From Gemmobacter megaterium (lineage in GTDB: Bacteria > Pseudomonadota > Alphaproteobacteria > Rhodobacterales > Rhodobacteraceae): a DNA stretch of 64,000 nucleotides. The stretch lies in the NCBI RefSeq assembly GCF_900156815.1, contig NZ_FTOT01000007.1:124001-188000 (forward strand), given 5' to 3'. Position numbers and translations under genes: made by a program. Below are positions 8,473-16,889 of the stretch, piece after piece (position 1 is the stretch's first letter; every line of letters begins with the position of its first letter). The notes under the pieces were generated by a model. The model searched no databases, had not been told where the DNA came from, and saw nothing but the letters and a program-made list of their open reading frames with translations.

Positions 8473-8930
8473 ACCTGCGCTGCTGCAAAGCTGGCCATCA
8501 GAGCGGGAAATTCGGACATGTCGGGAAAGCCGGCATAGCTGTGCCGCGCCGGGGTCATCGCCCATGGCAGACGCTCGGCGGTCATCGTCTCGATGAACGG
8601 CTCGAACCACGAGGCATCGTCCAGCATGGTCGGGCGCAGGTTCAGGAAACGGGTACCGCCCATGTCGATGCGGGTGAACATCCAGCTAAGGCAATGCGGA
8701 CAGAAATTGTGATGCTGCCCCGGCGTTTTCAGCCCGCCAATCACGGTTTCGCCTTCGGTCAGCTCCAGGGCCTCGGGGGGGATCATCGCTGTCAGTGAAT
8801 AGGCGCTGGCGGACATCTTCTGACAGCCAGCACAATGGCAGGCGGCGGTCATGAACGGGGCGGCGGTGACGCGGAAGCGGGTGCGACCGCAGCGGCAAGC
8901 GCCGGTCATCGGCAGGTCCGGGCGTTTCAT
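8469..8930 (-). CDS. GFA-family zinc-binding protein
   Basis: A 153-residue protein with a glutathione-dependent formaldehyde-activating (GFA/CENP-V) fold. The zinc-coordinating cysteines are visible as CRCGRTRF, CHCAGCQK and CPHC. Most members of this family are uncharacterised, and only a few have been tested for S-hydroxymethylglutathione formation, so a formaldehyde role should not be assumed. The gene is convergent with the BASS-type transporter: the two stop codons overlap in a CTA/TAG arrangement, leaving no room for a terminator. Confidence 0.85.
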   Translation of the reverse strand: MKRPDLPMTGACRCGRTRFRVTAAPFMTAACHCAGCQKMSASAYSLTAMIPPEALELTEGETVIGGLKTPGQHHNFCPHCLSWMFTRIDMGGTRFLNLRPTMLDDASWFEPFIETMTAERLPWAMTPARHSYAGFPDMSEFPALMASFAAAQV

Positions 8931-8968
8931 GGCGAGGCTCCTTTTTCGGACCCCAGCCTAACACGACC

Positions 8969-10780
8969 TCAGACCATGACCAGATGATCCTGCCCCACGT
9001 TGCGCCATTCGCGGCGGGGTGGGGTATACCCCAGCGGATGCACGGGGCTTTTCAACTCGTCGATGGGTGTATTGCGGCGCAGCAAGCGGCGGTCGGGGTC
9101 GGGGACAGGAACGGCAGCGATCAGCTTTTGCGTATAGGCGTGCTGCGGGTTGCCGAACACCGCCTCACGGCTGCCGATCTCGACAATCTCGCCAAGGTAC
9201 ATCACGGCGACGCGGTGGCTGATCCGTTCAACCACCGCCATGTCGTGACTGATGAAGAGAAGGGAAATGCCCAGCCGTTCCTGCAAATCCATCAACAGGT
9301 TGCAGACCTGCGCCTTGATCGACACATCCAGCGCCGAGACGGATTCATCCGCCACGATCAGCTTGGGCTCCAACCCCAACACCCTGGCGATGGCGACGCG
9401 CTGTCGCTGGCCGCCGGAAAATTCATGTGGGTAGCGGTCCATCATGGCAGGCGACAGACCGACCTGATCCAGCAACTCGCCCGCCCGCGCCCGCGCCGCC
9501 TTGCCGCGCGCGATGCCATGCTTGACCAGGGGTTCAGCCACCGCCTGCCCGACAGTCATGCGCGGGTTCAGCGAGGAGAACGGATCCTGAAAGATCATCT
9601 GGATATCGCGGCGCATGGCCTGCATCTGCGCGCCTTTCAGCGCAAGAACATCCTGCCCCTGCAAGGTGATGGCTCCGCTGCGCGGCTCGACCAGCCGCAT
9701 GATGGACCGCCCCGTCGTGGATTTTCCGCAGCCGGATTCCCCGACCAGTGCCAGCGTTTCCCCGGCCCACAGATCAAAGCTGACCCCTTCGACCGCGTGA
9801 ACGGCACTGACCGGGCGGTTGAGCAGACCTGCCTTGACGTCAAAGCGAGTGACAAGGTTTCTGACAGACAACAGCGGGGCCGCCGACCGATCCACCGGGC
9901 GGGCCATGGGCGGCAGGGGGGCAATGGCGCCGCTGGCCATGTCCACGCGCGGAAAGCGCAGGGGCTGACCCTGCCCTTCCATGGCCCCCAGCGCCGGGAC
10001 AGCGGCCAGAAGCGCGCGGGAATATGGATGATCGGCGCGACGAAAGACATGATCGGTCGATCCCGTTTCCACCTGATCGCCCCGGAACATCACCACGGTG
10101 CGGTCCGCGATTTCGGCGACCACCCCCATATCATGGGTGATGAACAGCACTGCCATGCCGTATTCGGCCTGCAATTCCTTGATCAGATCCAGGATCTGTC
10201 CCTGAATGGTCACATCCAGCGCGGTTGTCGGCTCATCCGCGATCAACAGTTTGGGCCGCGCAGCCAGCGCCATGGCGATCATCACCCGCTGACGCATTCC
10301 GCCGGAAAACTCGTGCGGGTACTGGTCGAACCGGCGGTCTGGGTTGGGAATACGCACCCGTTCCATGATGGCGATGGCGGCAGTGCGGGCCTGCGCCTTG
10401 TCCATCGCCTTGTGACGGATCAGCACCTCGGCGATCTGGCGGCCGACGGTATAGGCCGGGTTCAACGAGGTCATCGGCTCTTGAAAGATCATGGCAATCT
10501 CGTTGCCACGCACGTCCTGCATCTGACGTTCTGTCAGATCCAGCAGGTTGCGCCCCTGCACCATCACCTGCCCCGAGATGCGGGACTGGTGCGGATCGAG
10601 CAACCGCATGATGGACAGCGATGTCACCGATTTGCCGGAGCCGGATTCCCCCACCACGGCCACGGTTTCCCCGGCGTGGATGTCAAAACCGATGTTGCGC
10701 ACGACCTCGCGCCAGCCCTCCTCGGTGCGGAAGGCGGTGGTCAGGTTGCGGACGGACAGGATGGGGGCGGTCACTGGCAT
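8969..10780 (-). CDS. peptide-type ABC transporter, fused DppD-DppF ATPase
   Basis: A 603-residue protein with two complete ABC ATPase domains in one chain, equivalent to fused DppD and DppF (as in GsiA). Domain 1 (about 5-265) has VGESGSGKS and the signature FSGGMRQRV; domain 2 (about 295-560) has VGESGCGKS and FSGGQRQRV. Each ends in an oligopeptide-binding C-terminal extension. It energises the DppB/DppC-type permeases encoded upstream in the same operon. ATG 10780 is preceded by GCAGGGAG. It is the last gene of the operon and starts 11 nt after the gamma-glutamyltransferase gene. Confidence 0.93.
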   Translation of the reverse strand: MPVTAPILSVRNLTTAFRTEEGWREVVRNIGFDIHAGETVAVVGESGSGKSVTSLSIMRLLDPHQSRISGQVMVQGRNLLDLTERQMQDVRGNEIAMIFQEPMTSLNPAYTVGRQIAEVLIRHKAMDKAQARTAAIAIMERVRIPNPDRRFDQYPHEFSGGMRQRVMIAMALAARPKLLIADEPTTALDVTIQGQILDLIKELQAEYGMAVLFITHDMGVVAEIADRTVVMFRGDQVETGSTDHVFRRADHPYSRALLAAVPALGAMEGQGQPLRFPRVDMASGAIAPLPPMARPVDRSAAPLLSVRNLVTRFDVKAGLLNRPVSAVHAVEGVSFDLWAGETLALVGESGCGKSTTGRSIMRLVEPRSGAITLQGQDVLALKGAQMQAMRRDIQMIFQDPFSSLNPRMTVGQAVAEPLVKHGIARGKAARARAGELLDQVGLSPAMMDRYPHEFSGGQRQRVAIARVLGLEPKLIVADESVSALDVSIKAQVCNLLMDLQERLGISLLFISHDMAVVERISHRVAVMYLGEIVEIGSREAVFGNPQHAYTQKLIAAVPVPDPDRRLLRRNTPIDELKSPVHPLGYTPPRREWRNVGQDHLVMV

Positions 10781-10791
10781 CTCCCTGCGGC

Positions 10792-12594
10792 TTAGCGGCC
10801 TGCGGCGTAGGCCTGCATCAGGCGGGGGGTGGCGGCGGCACGCAGCAGCCCATCGGCATCGCGGCGCGCAGCGGTCAGACGGCCAATATCCCAGGGCCCG
10901 GTGACAACCACCTTGTGGCCACGGGCGCGCAACCCTTCGACGACTTCGGTGCCGATGCGGTCCTCTATCATCATCACGCCGGGATCCATCGTGCGGGGAT
11001 GGAACGAGGCGGGAAAGTGCGAGGAATGGAACAACGGCATATCCACCGCCTGTTGCAGGTTCAGCGCATGATGGACATAACGCAGGAAGAAGCTGATCTG
11101 CCATTGATCCTGCTGATCCCCGCCAGGCGTGCCAAAGGCCAGCGTCGGCGTGCCGTTCAACAACGCGATCGACGGTGTCAGCGTGGTGCGCGGCCGCTTG
11201 CCCGGCGCCAGAGAGGTGGGCAGCCCCTCTTGCAGCCAGAACATCTGCGCGCGGCTGTTCAGGCAAAAGCCAAGACCGGGGATGATCGGCGAGCTTTGCA
11301 GCCAGCCTCCCGATGGCGTAGCCGCCACCATGTTGCCCCAGCGGTCGATCACATCCAGATGGCAAGTATCGCCGCGCTTTTCGGTGGGCTTGTCAGCGGC
11401 ATTCGCCAGATGCGCCATGGTGGGTTCATAGACCGCGCCGCCCGTCTGCCCCGCCAGCAGGGTCATGGTGCGCGCAACCTGATCCTCATATCCCGGCACC
11501 GTTCCCGGACGCAGATCCAGCGAGGCATGGGGGCCGATCAGCCTTGCGCGGTCGCGGTTGTAATCCTCCGACAGCAGGTGGTCCATCGGCACCGTCGCAA
11601 AGTCGGGGTCGCCGTAATAGACCTCGCGGTCAGCAAAGGCGAGCTTCATCGCCTCGATGACGGTATGGACAAACTCTTCGCCGACCGGATCCATCTGCGC
11701 GATATTGGTATGCTTGAGCAGCGCGAGGGTCTGGGCGAATACCGGCCCCTGCCCCCACGGCCCCTGTTTGCACAGCGTCCAGTCGCCATAGTCATAGGTC
11801 AGCGGTTCCTCGACATGGGCAGCATAGCCCGCCATGTCAGCCGCGCTCAGCACCGCCTTGTGCTTGGCACCCGAGGCATCCATCACTTCGGCCGTTTTCA
11901 GCCATTCTGCCATCTCTTCGGCCACAAAGCCGCGGTAGAAGGCATCGCGCGCAGCGTCGATCTGGGCCTCACGGCCCGAGACCTGTTCCGATGCCTCGAC
12001 GAGACGGGTCCATGTACGGGCCAGGTCGGGGTTGCGGAAAAGAGCGCCCGCCTTGGGCAGTTCACCGTTCGGCACCCAGGTTTCATAAGAGGTCGGCCAT
12101 TCCGCCTGCATGAAATCGGCAATGTCGGCGATCTGGTTCGCCACACGCGGCAGCAGGGGGTGGCCGTCGCGGGCATAGCCGATGGCGGGGTCCAGCACCT
12201 CGCGCACAGTCATCGTGCCATAGTCGCGCAACATCAGCATCCAGCCGTCAAAGGCGCCGGGAATGACCGTGGCCAGCAGGCCATCGCCGGGGATGATGTC
12301 GATCCCTTCGGCCCGGTAATGCGCGATCGTGGCCCCGGCGGGCGTCGGCCCTTGTGCGCAGATCACCTGCACCTTGCCGGTCTTGGCACAGTAGATCACC
12401 GCAGGCATGTCGCCGCCCAGGCCGTTCAGATGCGGTTCGACCACGATCAGCGCCATGGCCGTGGCCACTGCGGCATCAAAGGCGTTGCCGCCCTTTTCCA
12501 GGATCGCCATGCCCACGGCAGTGGGAATCCAGTGGGTCGAGGTGACAACCCCGAAGGTACCGGTGATTTCGGGGCGGGTGGTAAAGTTGGTCAT
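10792..12594 (-). CDS. gamma-glutamyltransferase-family Ntn hydrolase, no signal peptide
   Basis: A 600-residue member of the gamma-glutamyltransferase family. Family proenzymes cut themselves before a Thr that becomes the N-terminal nucleophile. Here it would be T410 in GDTCHLDV, leaving a small subunit of about 191 residues, the usual size. PSGGWLQSSP follows as expected. The N-terminus (MTNFTTRPEITGTFGVV) has no signal peptide, unlike periplasmic Ggt. A cytoplasmic hydrolase is therefore likely, as in the HpxW (oxamate amidohydrolase) and related branches. Its place inside a peptide ABC operon suggests that it processes the imported compound, perhaps a gamma-glutamyl amide, but the substrate is unknown. 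Confidence 0.88.
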   Translation of the reverse strand: MTNFTTRPEITGTFGVVTSTHWIPTAVGMAILEKGGNAFDAAVATAMALIVVEPHLNGLGGDMPAVIYCAKTGKVQVICAQGPTPAGATIAHYRAEGIDIIPGDGLLATVIPGAFDGWMLMLRDYGTMTVREVLDPAIGYARDGHPLLPRVANQIADIADFMQAEWPTSYETWVPNGELPKAGALFRNPDLARTWTRLVEASEQVSGREAQIDAARDAFYRGFVAEEMAEWLKTAEVMDASGAKHKAVLSAADMAGYAAHVEEPLTYDYGDWTLCKQGPWGQGPVFAQTLALLKHTNIAQMDPVGEEFVHTVIEAMKLAFADREVYYGDPDFATVPMDHLLSEDYNRDRARLIGPHASLDLRPGTVPGYEDQVARTMTLLAGQTGGAVYEPTMAHLANAADKPTEKRGDTCHLDVIDRWGNMVAATPSGGWLQSSPIIPGLGFCLNSRAQMFWLQEGLPTSLAPGKRPRTTLTPSIALLNGTPTLAFGTPGGDQQDQWQISFFLRYVHHALNLQQAVDMPLFHSSHFPASFHPRTMDPGVMMIEDRIGTEVVEGLRARGHKVVVTGPWDIGRLTAARRDADGLLRAAATPRLMQAYAAGR

Positions 12595-12606
12595 TCCGTC
12601 AATCCA

Positions 12607-13467
12607 TCAGTTCTCGCGCGGGTCAAGCGCCTCGCGCAGGCCATCGCCAAGCAGGTTGAAGCCCACGACGACCAGAAAGATCGCAAGGCCGGGGAACAGG
12701 GCATAGGTGGGCGCCTGGGTCAGAAAGTTCTTGGCGGTGTTCAGCATCGAGCCCCAACTGGCCGCCGGTGCCTGCTGACCAAGGCCAAGAAAGGACAACG
12801 ACGCCTCTGCGATGATCGCGGTCGCCACGGTCAGCGTGGCCTGCACGATGATCGGCGGCACGATATTGGGCAAGATGTAGCGGCCCATGATCTCGATATG
12901 GTTCAGGCCGACGGCGCGGGCACCTTCGACATAATCCTCGGCCTTGACAGCCAGAACCTGTCCCCGCGTCAGGCGGATGATGATGGGCATGGCCGACAGG
13001 CCGATGGCGATCATCGCGTTGGTCAGCGACGGGCCAAGAAAGGCCGCCAGAGCGATGGCCATGATCAGGAAGGGCATGGCCAGCAGCGCCTCGGTGATGC
13101 GCGAGATCACCATATCGACCCAGCCGCCGAAATACCCTGCGAGCAGTCCCAGCGGCACCCCTGTGACCAGCGCGATGGCAACCGAGATGACACCCGCCAG
13201 CAGCGACGCGCGGGCGCCCCAGATCATGCGCGACAGGATATCCCGCCCGATTTCATCCGTGCCCAGCCAGTATTGCGCCGAAGGCGGCAGGCGGATTGCA
13301 GTCCAGCTTGTGGCATTGGGATCCGCGATGGGCAGCACCGGCGCGAACACCGCCAGCAGGATGATCGGGATCACGATCACCGCGCCCACGATGGCCGAAG
13401 GATTGCGGCGCAACGAGCGCCAGGCACGAGAGCCCTTGCGGGCCAGGGGAACAGCGGCATCGGTCAT
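12607..13467 (-). CDS. peptide-type ABC transporter permease (DppC-like)
   Basis: A 286-residue inner-membrane subunit with about six helices. It starts with the short cytoplasmic RRNPSAIVGA stretch typical of DppC, has the LGTDEIGRDILSR motif, and ends in the EAA-loop region EGARAVGLNHIEIMGRYILPN that docks on the ATPase. ATG 13467 overlaps the DppB-like stop by four bases, showing coupled translation. It pairs with the DppB-like subunit upstream. Confidence 0.93.
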   Translation of the reverse strand: MTDAAVPLARKGSRAWRSLRRNPSAIVGAVIVIPIILLAVFAPVLPIADPNATSWTAIRLPPSAQYWLGTDEIGRDILSRMIWGARASLLAGVISVAIALVTGVPLGLLAGYFGGWVDMVISRITEALLAMPFLIMAIALAAFLGPSLTNAMIAIGLSAMPIIIRLTRGQVLAVKAEDYVEGARAVGLNHIEIMGRYILPNIVPPIIVQATLTVATAIIAEASLSFLGLGQQAPAASWGSMLNTAKNFLTQAPTYALFPGLAIFLVVVGFNLLGDGLREALDPREN

Positions 13468-14411
13468 AGCTGCGACCTCAGGCGGGGGTTGAGCAGGACA
13501 TACAGCACATCGGCCACCAGATTCAGCAGGATGAACCCCGCCGCCGTGCACAGGACCACGCCCTGCACCACGGCATAATCGCGGGTGAACACGGCATCGA
13601 CAATCAGCTTGCCGAAACCGGGAATGGTAAAGATCTGTTCGGTCAGCACGGCACCTGCCAGCAGTTCACCGAACAGCAGCGCCGTCAGCGTGATCACAGG
13701 CAACACGGCATTGCGGAAGGCATGGCCAAGGACCACCGCCTGGCCTGACAGGCCCTTGGCCCGTGCGGTACGTATGTAATCGGATTTCAGCACGCCCATC
13801 ATGGACGACCGCGTATGGCGCAACAGCGTGGCGGAAAGGCCGGTACCCAGAACGACTGCGGGCATGATCATGGTCTTGAGCGACAGCGCCAGGTTCTCCC
13901 AAGGAGAGACATAGCCCGAAGCCGGCAACCATTGCAGGTTCACCGACACAAGCAGGATCAGCATGATCCCGAGCCAGAAGTTCGGAACAGACAGCGCCGC
14001 CAGCGCAAGGAAGTTGACGGCGTGGTCCCCCAAGCGCCGCTGGCGCACCGCGGCGTAGATCCCGGCAGGCACGCCCAGCAGAAAGGCGATCCCCAGGGCC
14101 ATCACCGCAAGCTGGATCGTGACGGGCAGCTTTTGCCCGATCAGCTCAAGCACCGGCTGCCCGGTGCGCAGCGAAATTCCCAGATCGCCTGTCGCCGCCG
14201 CCGCGACCCAACGCACATATTGCACCGGCAGCGGGTCGTTGAAGCCATACCGTTCACGCAGCTCAGCCAGTACGACAGGATCGCGTTCCTCGCCTGCCAG
14301 TGCCAGGATCGGGTCGCCCGGCAACAGCTTTTGCAGGAAAAAGACGAAGACAGAGACCAGAAGCAGGGTGGGAATGGCCACCAGCAGCCGCTTGGCAATG
14401 AAAATGTGCAT
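13464..14411 (-). CDS. peptide-type ABC transporter permease (DppB-like)
   Basis: A 315-residue inner-membrane subunit. It opens with an N-terminal helix (LLVAIPTLLLVSVFVFFL) and the LLPGDPI motif typical of DppB, followed by five more helices and the docking loop RTARAKGLSGQAVVLGHAFRN. It would form the channel with the DppC-like subunit. It lies 49 nt after the binding-protein gene, separated from it by a strong hairpin. Confidence 0.93.
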   Translation of the reverse strand: MHIFIAKRLLVAIPTLLLVSVFVFFLQKLLPGDPILALAGEERDPVVLAELRERYGFNDPLPVQYVRWVAAAATGDLGISLRTGQPVLELIGQKLPVTIQLAVMALGIAFLLGVPAGIYAAVRQRRLGDHAVNFLALAALSVPNFWLGIMLILLVSVNLQWLPASGYVSPWENLALSLKTMIMPAVVLGTGLSATLLRHTRSSMMGVLKSDYIRTARAKGLSGQAVVLGHAFRNAVLPVITLTALLFGELLAGAVLTEQIFTIPGFGKLIVDAVFTRDYAVVQGVVLCTAAGFILLNLVADVLYVLLNPRLRSQL

Positions 14412-14431
14412 GGGGCCATTCCCGGAAAGGT

Positions 14432-14453
14432 CGCCGCCCCCGGAGGGGCGGCG
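14432..14453 (-). terminator. hairpin between binding-protein and permease genes
   Basis: CGCCGCCCC and GGGGCGGCG form a 9-bp stem with the 4-nt loop CGGA directly after the binding-protein stop codon. There is no T run. Such hairpins usually stabilise the upstream message or terminate partially, giving more binding protein than permease. Confidence 0.55.
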
Positions 14454-14459
14454 GGTGGA

Positions 14460-15968
14460 TCAGTTGTCCAGCTTGACGCCCTTGAGACGGATCATCGCAT
14501 CGGGATAGGCCTCGAAGCCCGTCAGCGTGGCCGTAAAGCCATACAGGAACTTCTGATGTCCGAAGGTGATGATCGGCAGTTCGTCGGTGACGATCGCTGC
14601 AAAGGCGTCATACTTGGCCTTGCGCTCTGCCGGGTCGGACGAGGCGCGCGCGCCGTCCAGCAAGGCATCCACCTCGGGATTGGCGTATTTCATGTCATTC
14701 AGCCCACCCTTGGAATGGTAGAACTGGTGCACGTTGCCATCCGGGTCCGGGCGACCTGACCAGTCGGAGCGGGTCATTTCGTAGTCGCCGGTCGACTGGT
14801 TGTTCAACAGCGTGGCGAATTCGGTCGAGATCAGCGACACGTCAAAGCCTGCTTCGGCCACCATCGCCTGGATCATCTGCATGGTCTGGGTGACAACCGG
14901 GTTGTTGTGGTGCTTCAGCGTTACCGCAATACGGTCCACGCCCGCCTCTTTCACCAGCGCCTTGGCTTTCTCGATGTCGCGCGGCTGGACCGGAATGTCC
15001 TTGTTGTACCAGGGCGAGGTCGGCGGCCAGGGCTGGTTGCCCGCCAGCGCGGTGCCCGAGAACACGACCTGGTTGATCGCCTCGCGGTCGATCGCCATCG
15101 AGAATGCCTGCCGCAGCGCCTTGGACTGGCCCATCGGCTTTTGCGCATTGTCGCCATTGCCGATGTTCACATACATGCCCATGCTGCCCAGGCCCACGGC
15201 CTCGGCATAGCCCAGGCTGGCATCGCCCTGCACGGTCGCCGCATCGGTCGCGGCGATACGATCCACCAGTTGCACATCACCCGACCGCAGGTTGGCAAGG
15301 CGCACCGTCGAATCCGGGATCGGGGTAAAAGTCACCCGGTCGATATGGAAATTGCCCGCATCCCAGTAATCGGCGAATTTCTCCAGCACGATGCGATCCT
15401 GCGCGATACGTTCGACAAATTTGAACGGACCGGCGCAGACCGGATTGGCGCCGAAATTCGCGCCCGCCGCCTCGGCTGCCTTGGGCGACACGATCATGCC
15501 CGCGCGGTCGGACAACTGCGCCACCAGCGAGGCATCCGGCTTTTTCAGGGTGAAGGTCACTTGCAGCGGCCCGGTCGCCTCGACCTTGTCCACAGAGGCC
15601 AGTTCCGATTTGCGGCGGCTTTCGGCGAGGGTCATGTTGCGGGTGATGGTATAGACCACAGCCTCGGCATTCATCGGCTCGCCGTCGTGGAAGGTCACGC
15701 CCTCGCGCAGGTTCATCACCAGCTTGAGCCCATCGTCCGAGGTGGACCAGTCGGTGGCCAGCATCGGCACGAATTCGACATTCTCGTTGATATCAACAAG
15801 CTTGTCGCACAGCGAGGCATAGACGATGCGCCCGACGAAGGACCGCGACTGCGCCGGGTCCAGCATGTCGGGATCATCCTGCAGCGCGATGCGCAGGTCG
15901 GCTGCCTGGCCCGCAAAGGCGAACAGGCACCCGGCAAGCGCCGTGGTGGCAAGGGTTTTCCAAGTCAT
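14460..15968 (-). CDS. peptide-type ABC transporter substrate-binding protein (SBP family 5)
   Basis: A 502-residue periplasmic binding protein. Residues 1-22 form a signal peptide (cleavage near AFAGQAA). The mature part begins DLRIALQDDPDMLDPAQSRSF, the usual family 5 opening, and has the GVTFHDGEPMNAEAVVYT motif. The family binds oligopeptides, glutathione, nickel chelates or opines, and the exact ligand here cannot be told. The ATG overlaps the stop of the GntR regulator gene (ATGA), so regulator and binding protein are coupled. Downstream are the permeases, a GGT-family enzyme and the ATPase. Confidence 0.93.
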   Translation of the reverse strand: MTWKTLATTALAGCLFAFAGQAADLRIALQDDPDMLDPAQSRSFVGRIVYASLCDKLVDINENVEFVPMLATDWSTSDDGLKLVMNLREGVTFHDGEPMNAEAVVYTITRNMTLAESRRKSELASVDKVEATGPLQVTFTLKKPDASLVAQLSDRAGMIVSPKAAEAAGANFGANPVCAGPFKFVERIAQDRIVLEKFADYWDAGNFHIDRVTFTPIPDSTVRLANLRSGDVQLVDRIAATDAATVQGDASLGYAEAVGLGSMGMYVNIGNGDNAQKPMGQSKALRQAFSMAIDREAINQVVFSGTALAGNQPWPPTSPWYNKDIPVQPRDIEKAKALVKEAGVDRIAVTLKHHNNPVVTQTMQMIQAMVAEAGFDVSLISTEFATLLNNQSTGDYEMTRSDWSGRPDPDGNVHQFYHSKGGLNDMKYANPEVDALLDGARASSDPAERKAKYDAFAAIVTDELPIITFGHQKFLYGFTATLTGFEAYPDAMIRLKGVKLDN

Positions 15969-16738
15969 GGCAGGCGTTCCTCCGTAGGGAAAGGCGGGTT
16001 GGCGGGCAAGCCGCCGGGGTCAAGATTGGTCAGGCGGCGCAGCAGGCGCATCTGGATATCCAGCAGATGGTCGCGCATCGCGGCACCCGCGCGGGCAGGA
16101 TCGCGGGCGTCGATCGCCGCGATGATCTGACGGTGCTGATGATCGACATGGGCTGTGGTGCTTCGGCCTTCGCGCGCCAGGTCGCGGACGATCTGCCAGG
16201 ATTTTTCCTGCCGCACGCGATTCATGATGTCGAACAGGGTCAGGAACATCGGGTTTCGCGCGGCCACCGCGATCTGGCGGTGAAAGGCACCATCCCACAA
16301 CTCGCAGCTTTCGGGGTCGCTTGCCTCGATGCTGCGGCGGTTGAGTTCGATCATGCGGCTTACATCGCCATCATCCGCGCGCAGGGCCGCCAGTTGGGCG
16401 ATCTGCGGTTCGATCCGCAGGCGCACCTCCATCACCTCGTCATAGGTTGCACGCGGAATGGTGGCCGAGATCTGTTCCGCCAGCACCTCGCGCCGACTGC
16501 CGACAAAGGTGCCCGCCCCTTGCTTGCGCCAGATCAGCCCTTCGGCCTCCAGCACTTCCAACGCGCGCCGCAATGCGTGACGCCCGATGCCCAGCCGATC
16601 GGACAACGCGCGCTCTGTCGGCAGCTTGCCGCCGTCCTGCGCCCATTCCGGCGATGTGATGAGATGCCGCAGCTCTTCCAGAGCGTGATTGGCATCCTTG
16701 GAGGGCATGTCGGGGGGCGTCAGCACCGATTCAACCAT
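15965..16738 (-). CDS. GntR/FadR-type transcriptional regulator
   Basis: A 257-residue regulator and the first gene of the peptide-transport operon. The winged helix lies at about 20-85 (KLPTERALSDRLGIGRHALRRAL in two parts: LPTERALSDRLGIG and HALRRALEVLEAEGL), and the FCD ligand domain at about 110-235, with histidines in GAFHRQIAVAARN and VDHQHRQIIAAI. It likely senses the transported compound or its product and controls its own operon through the ATTGGTT/AACCAAT sites just upstream. The stop overlaps the next ATG. Confidence 0.9.
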   Translation of the reverse strand: MVESVLTPPDMPSKDANHALEELRHLITSPEWAQDGGKLPTERALSDRLGIGRHALRRALEVLEAEGLIWRKQGAGTFVGSRREVLAEQISATIPRATYDEVMEVRLRIEPQIAQLAALRADDGDVSRMIELNRRSIEASDPESCELWDGAFHRQIAVAARNPMFLTLFDIMNRVRQEKSWQIVRDLAREGRSTTAHVDHQHRQIIAAIDARDPARAGAAMRDHLLDIQMRLLRRLTNLDPGGLPANPPFPTEERLP

Positions 16739-16744
16739 TTTTCT

Positions 16745-16770
16745 ATTGGTTCACCCAATCTGAAACCAAT
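16745..16770 (-). promoter_or_regulatory. candidate FadR-type operator 1
   Basis: ATTGGTT (16745-16751) and AACCAAT (16764-16770) form a perfect 7-bp inverted repeat. A tighter pair, ATTGG/CCAAT with a 5-nt spacer, lies at 16745-16759. The site starts 6 bases upstream of the GntR start codon, where a bound repressor would block transcription or early elongation. Confidence 0.5.
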
Positions 16771-16820
16771 TCTTGCGCGTGAAAAGAGAAAATTTCCTCA
16801 ATCGGGCCGTATCACAAGAA

Positions 16821-16845
16821 ACGAGGCCGAAATCGGCCTCGTTTT
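16821..16845. terminator. bidirectional Rho-independent terminator
   Basis: ACGAGGCCGA and TCGGCCTCGT form a 10-bp stem with a 2-nt centre (4-nt loop after opening). It is followed by TTT on the plus strand, and by TTTCTTG when read on the minus strand. It lies 46 nt after the stop of the minus-strand amidohydrolase gene and would end its transcript before the GntR operon promoter. Confidence 0.8.
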
Positions 16846-16864
16846 CCCAGTAATCGCCTAAAAT

Positions 16865-16889
16865 TTGGTCAACCAATCAATGATTGGTT
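16865..16889 (-). promoter_or_regulatory. candidate FadR-type operators 2 and 3
   Basis: A perfect 19-nt palindrome, AACCAATCAATGATTGGTT, occupies 16871-16889 and its last base belongs to the amidohydrolase stop codon. It overlaps TTGGTCAACCAA (16865-16876), which resembles the known FadR core TGGTCNNACCA. The half-site ATTGGTT/AACCAAT is identical to that of operator 1, about 100 bp away, so a looped arrangement is possible. Confidence 0.5.

Noticed and set aside
10621-13578. A 985-codon open frame on the plus strand
   Set aside because: It runs antisense through the fused ATPase, GGT-family and DppC-like genes. High GC content leaves few stops in the antisense frame; the translation is rich in Arg, His and Gln and has no domains.
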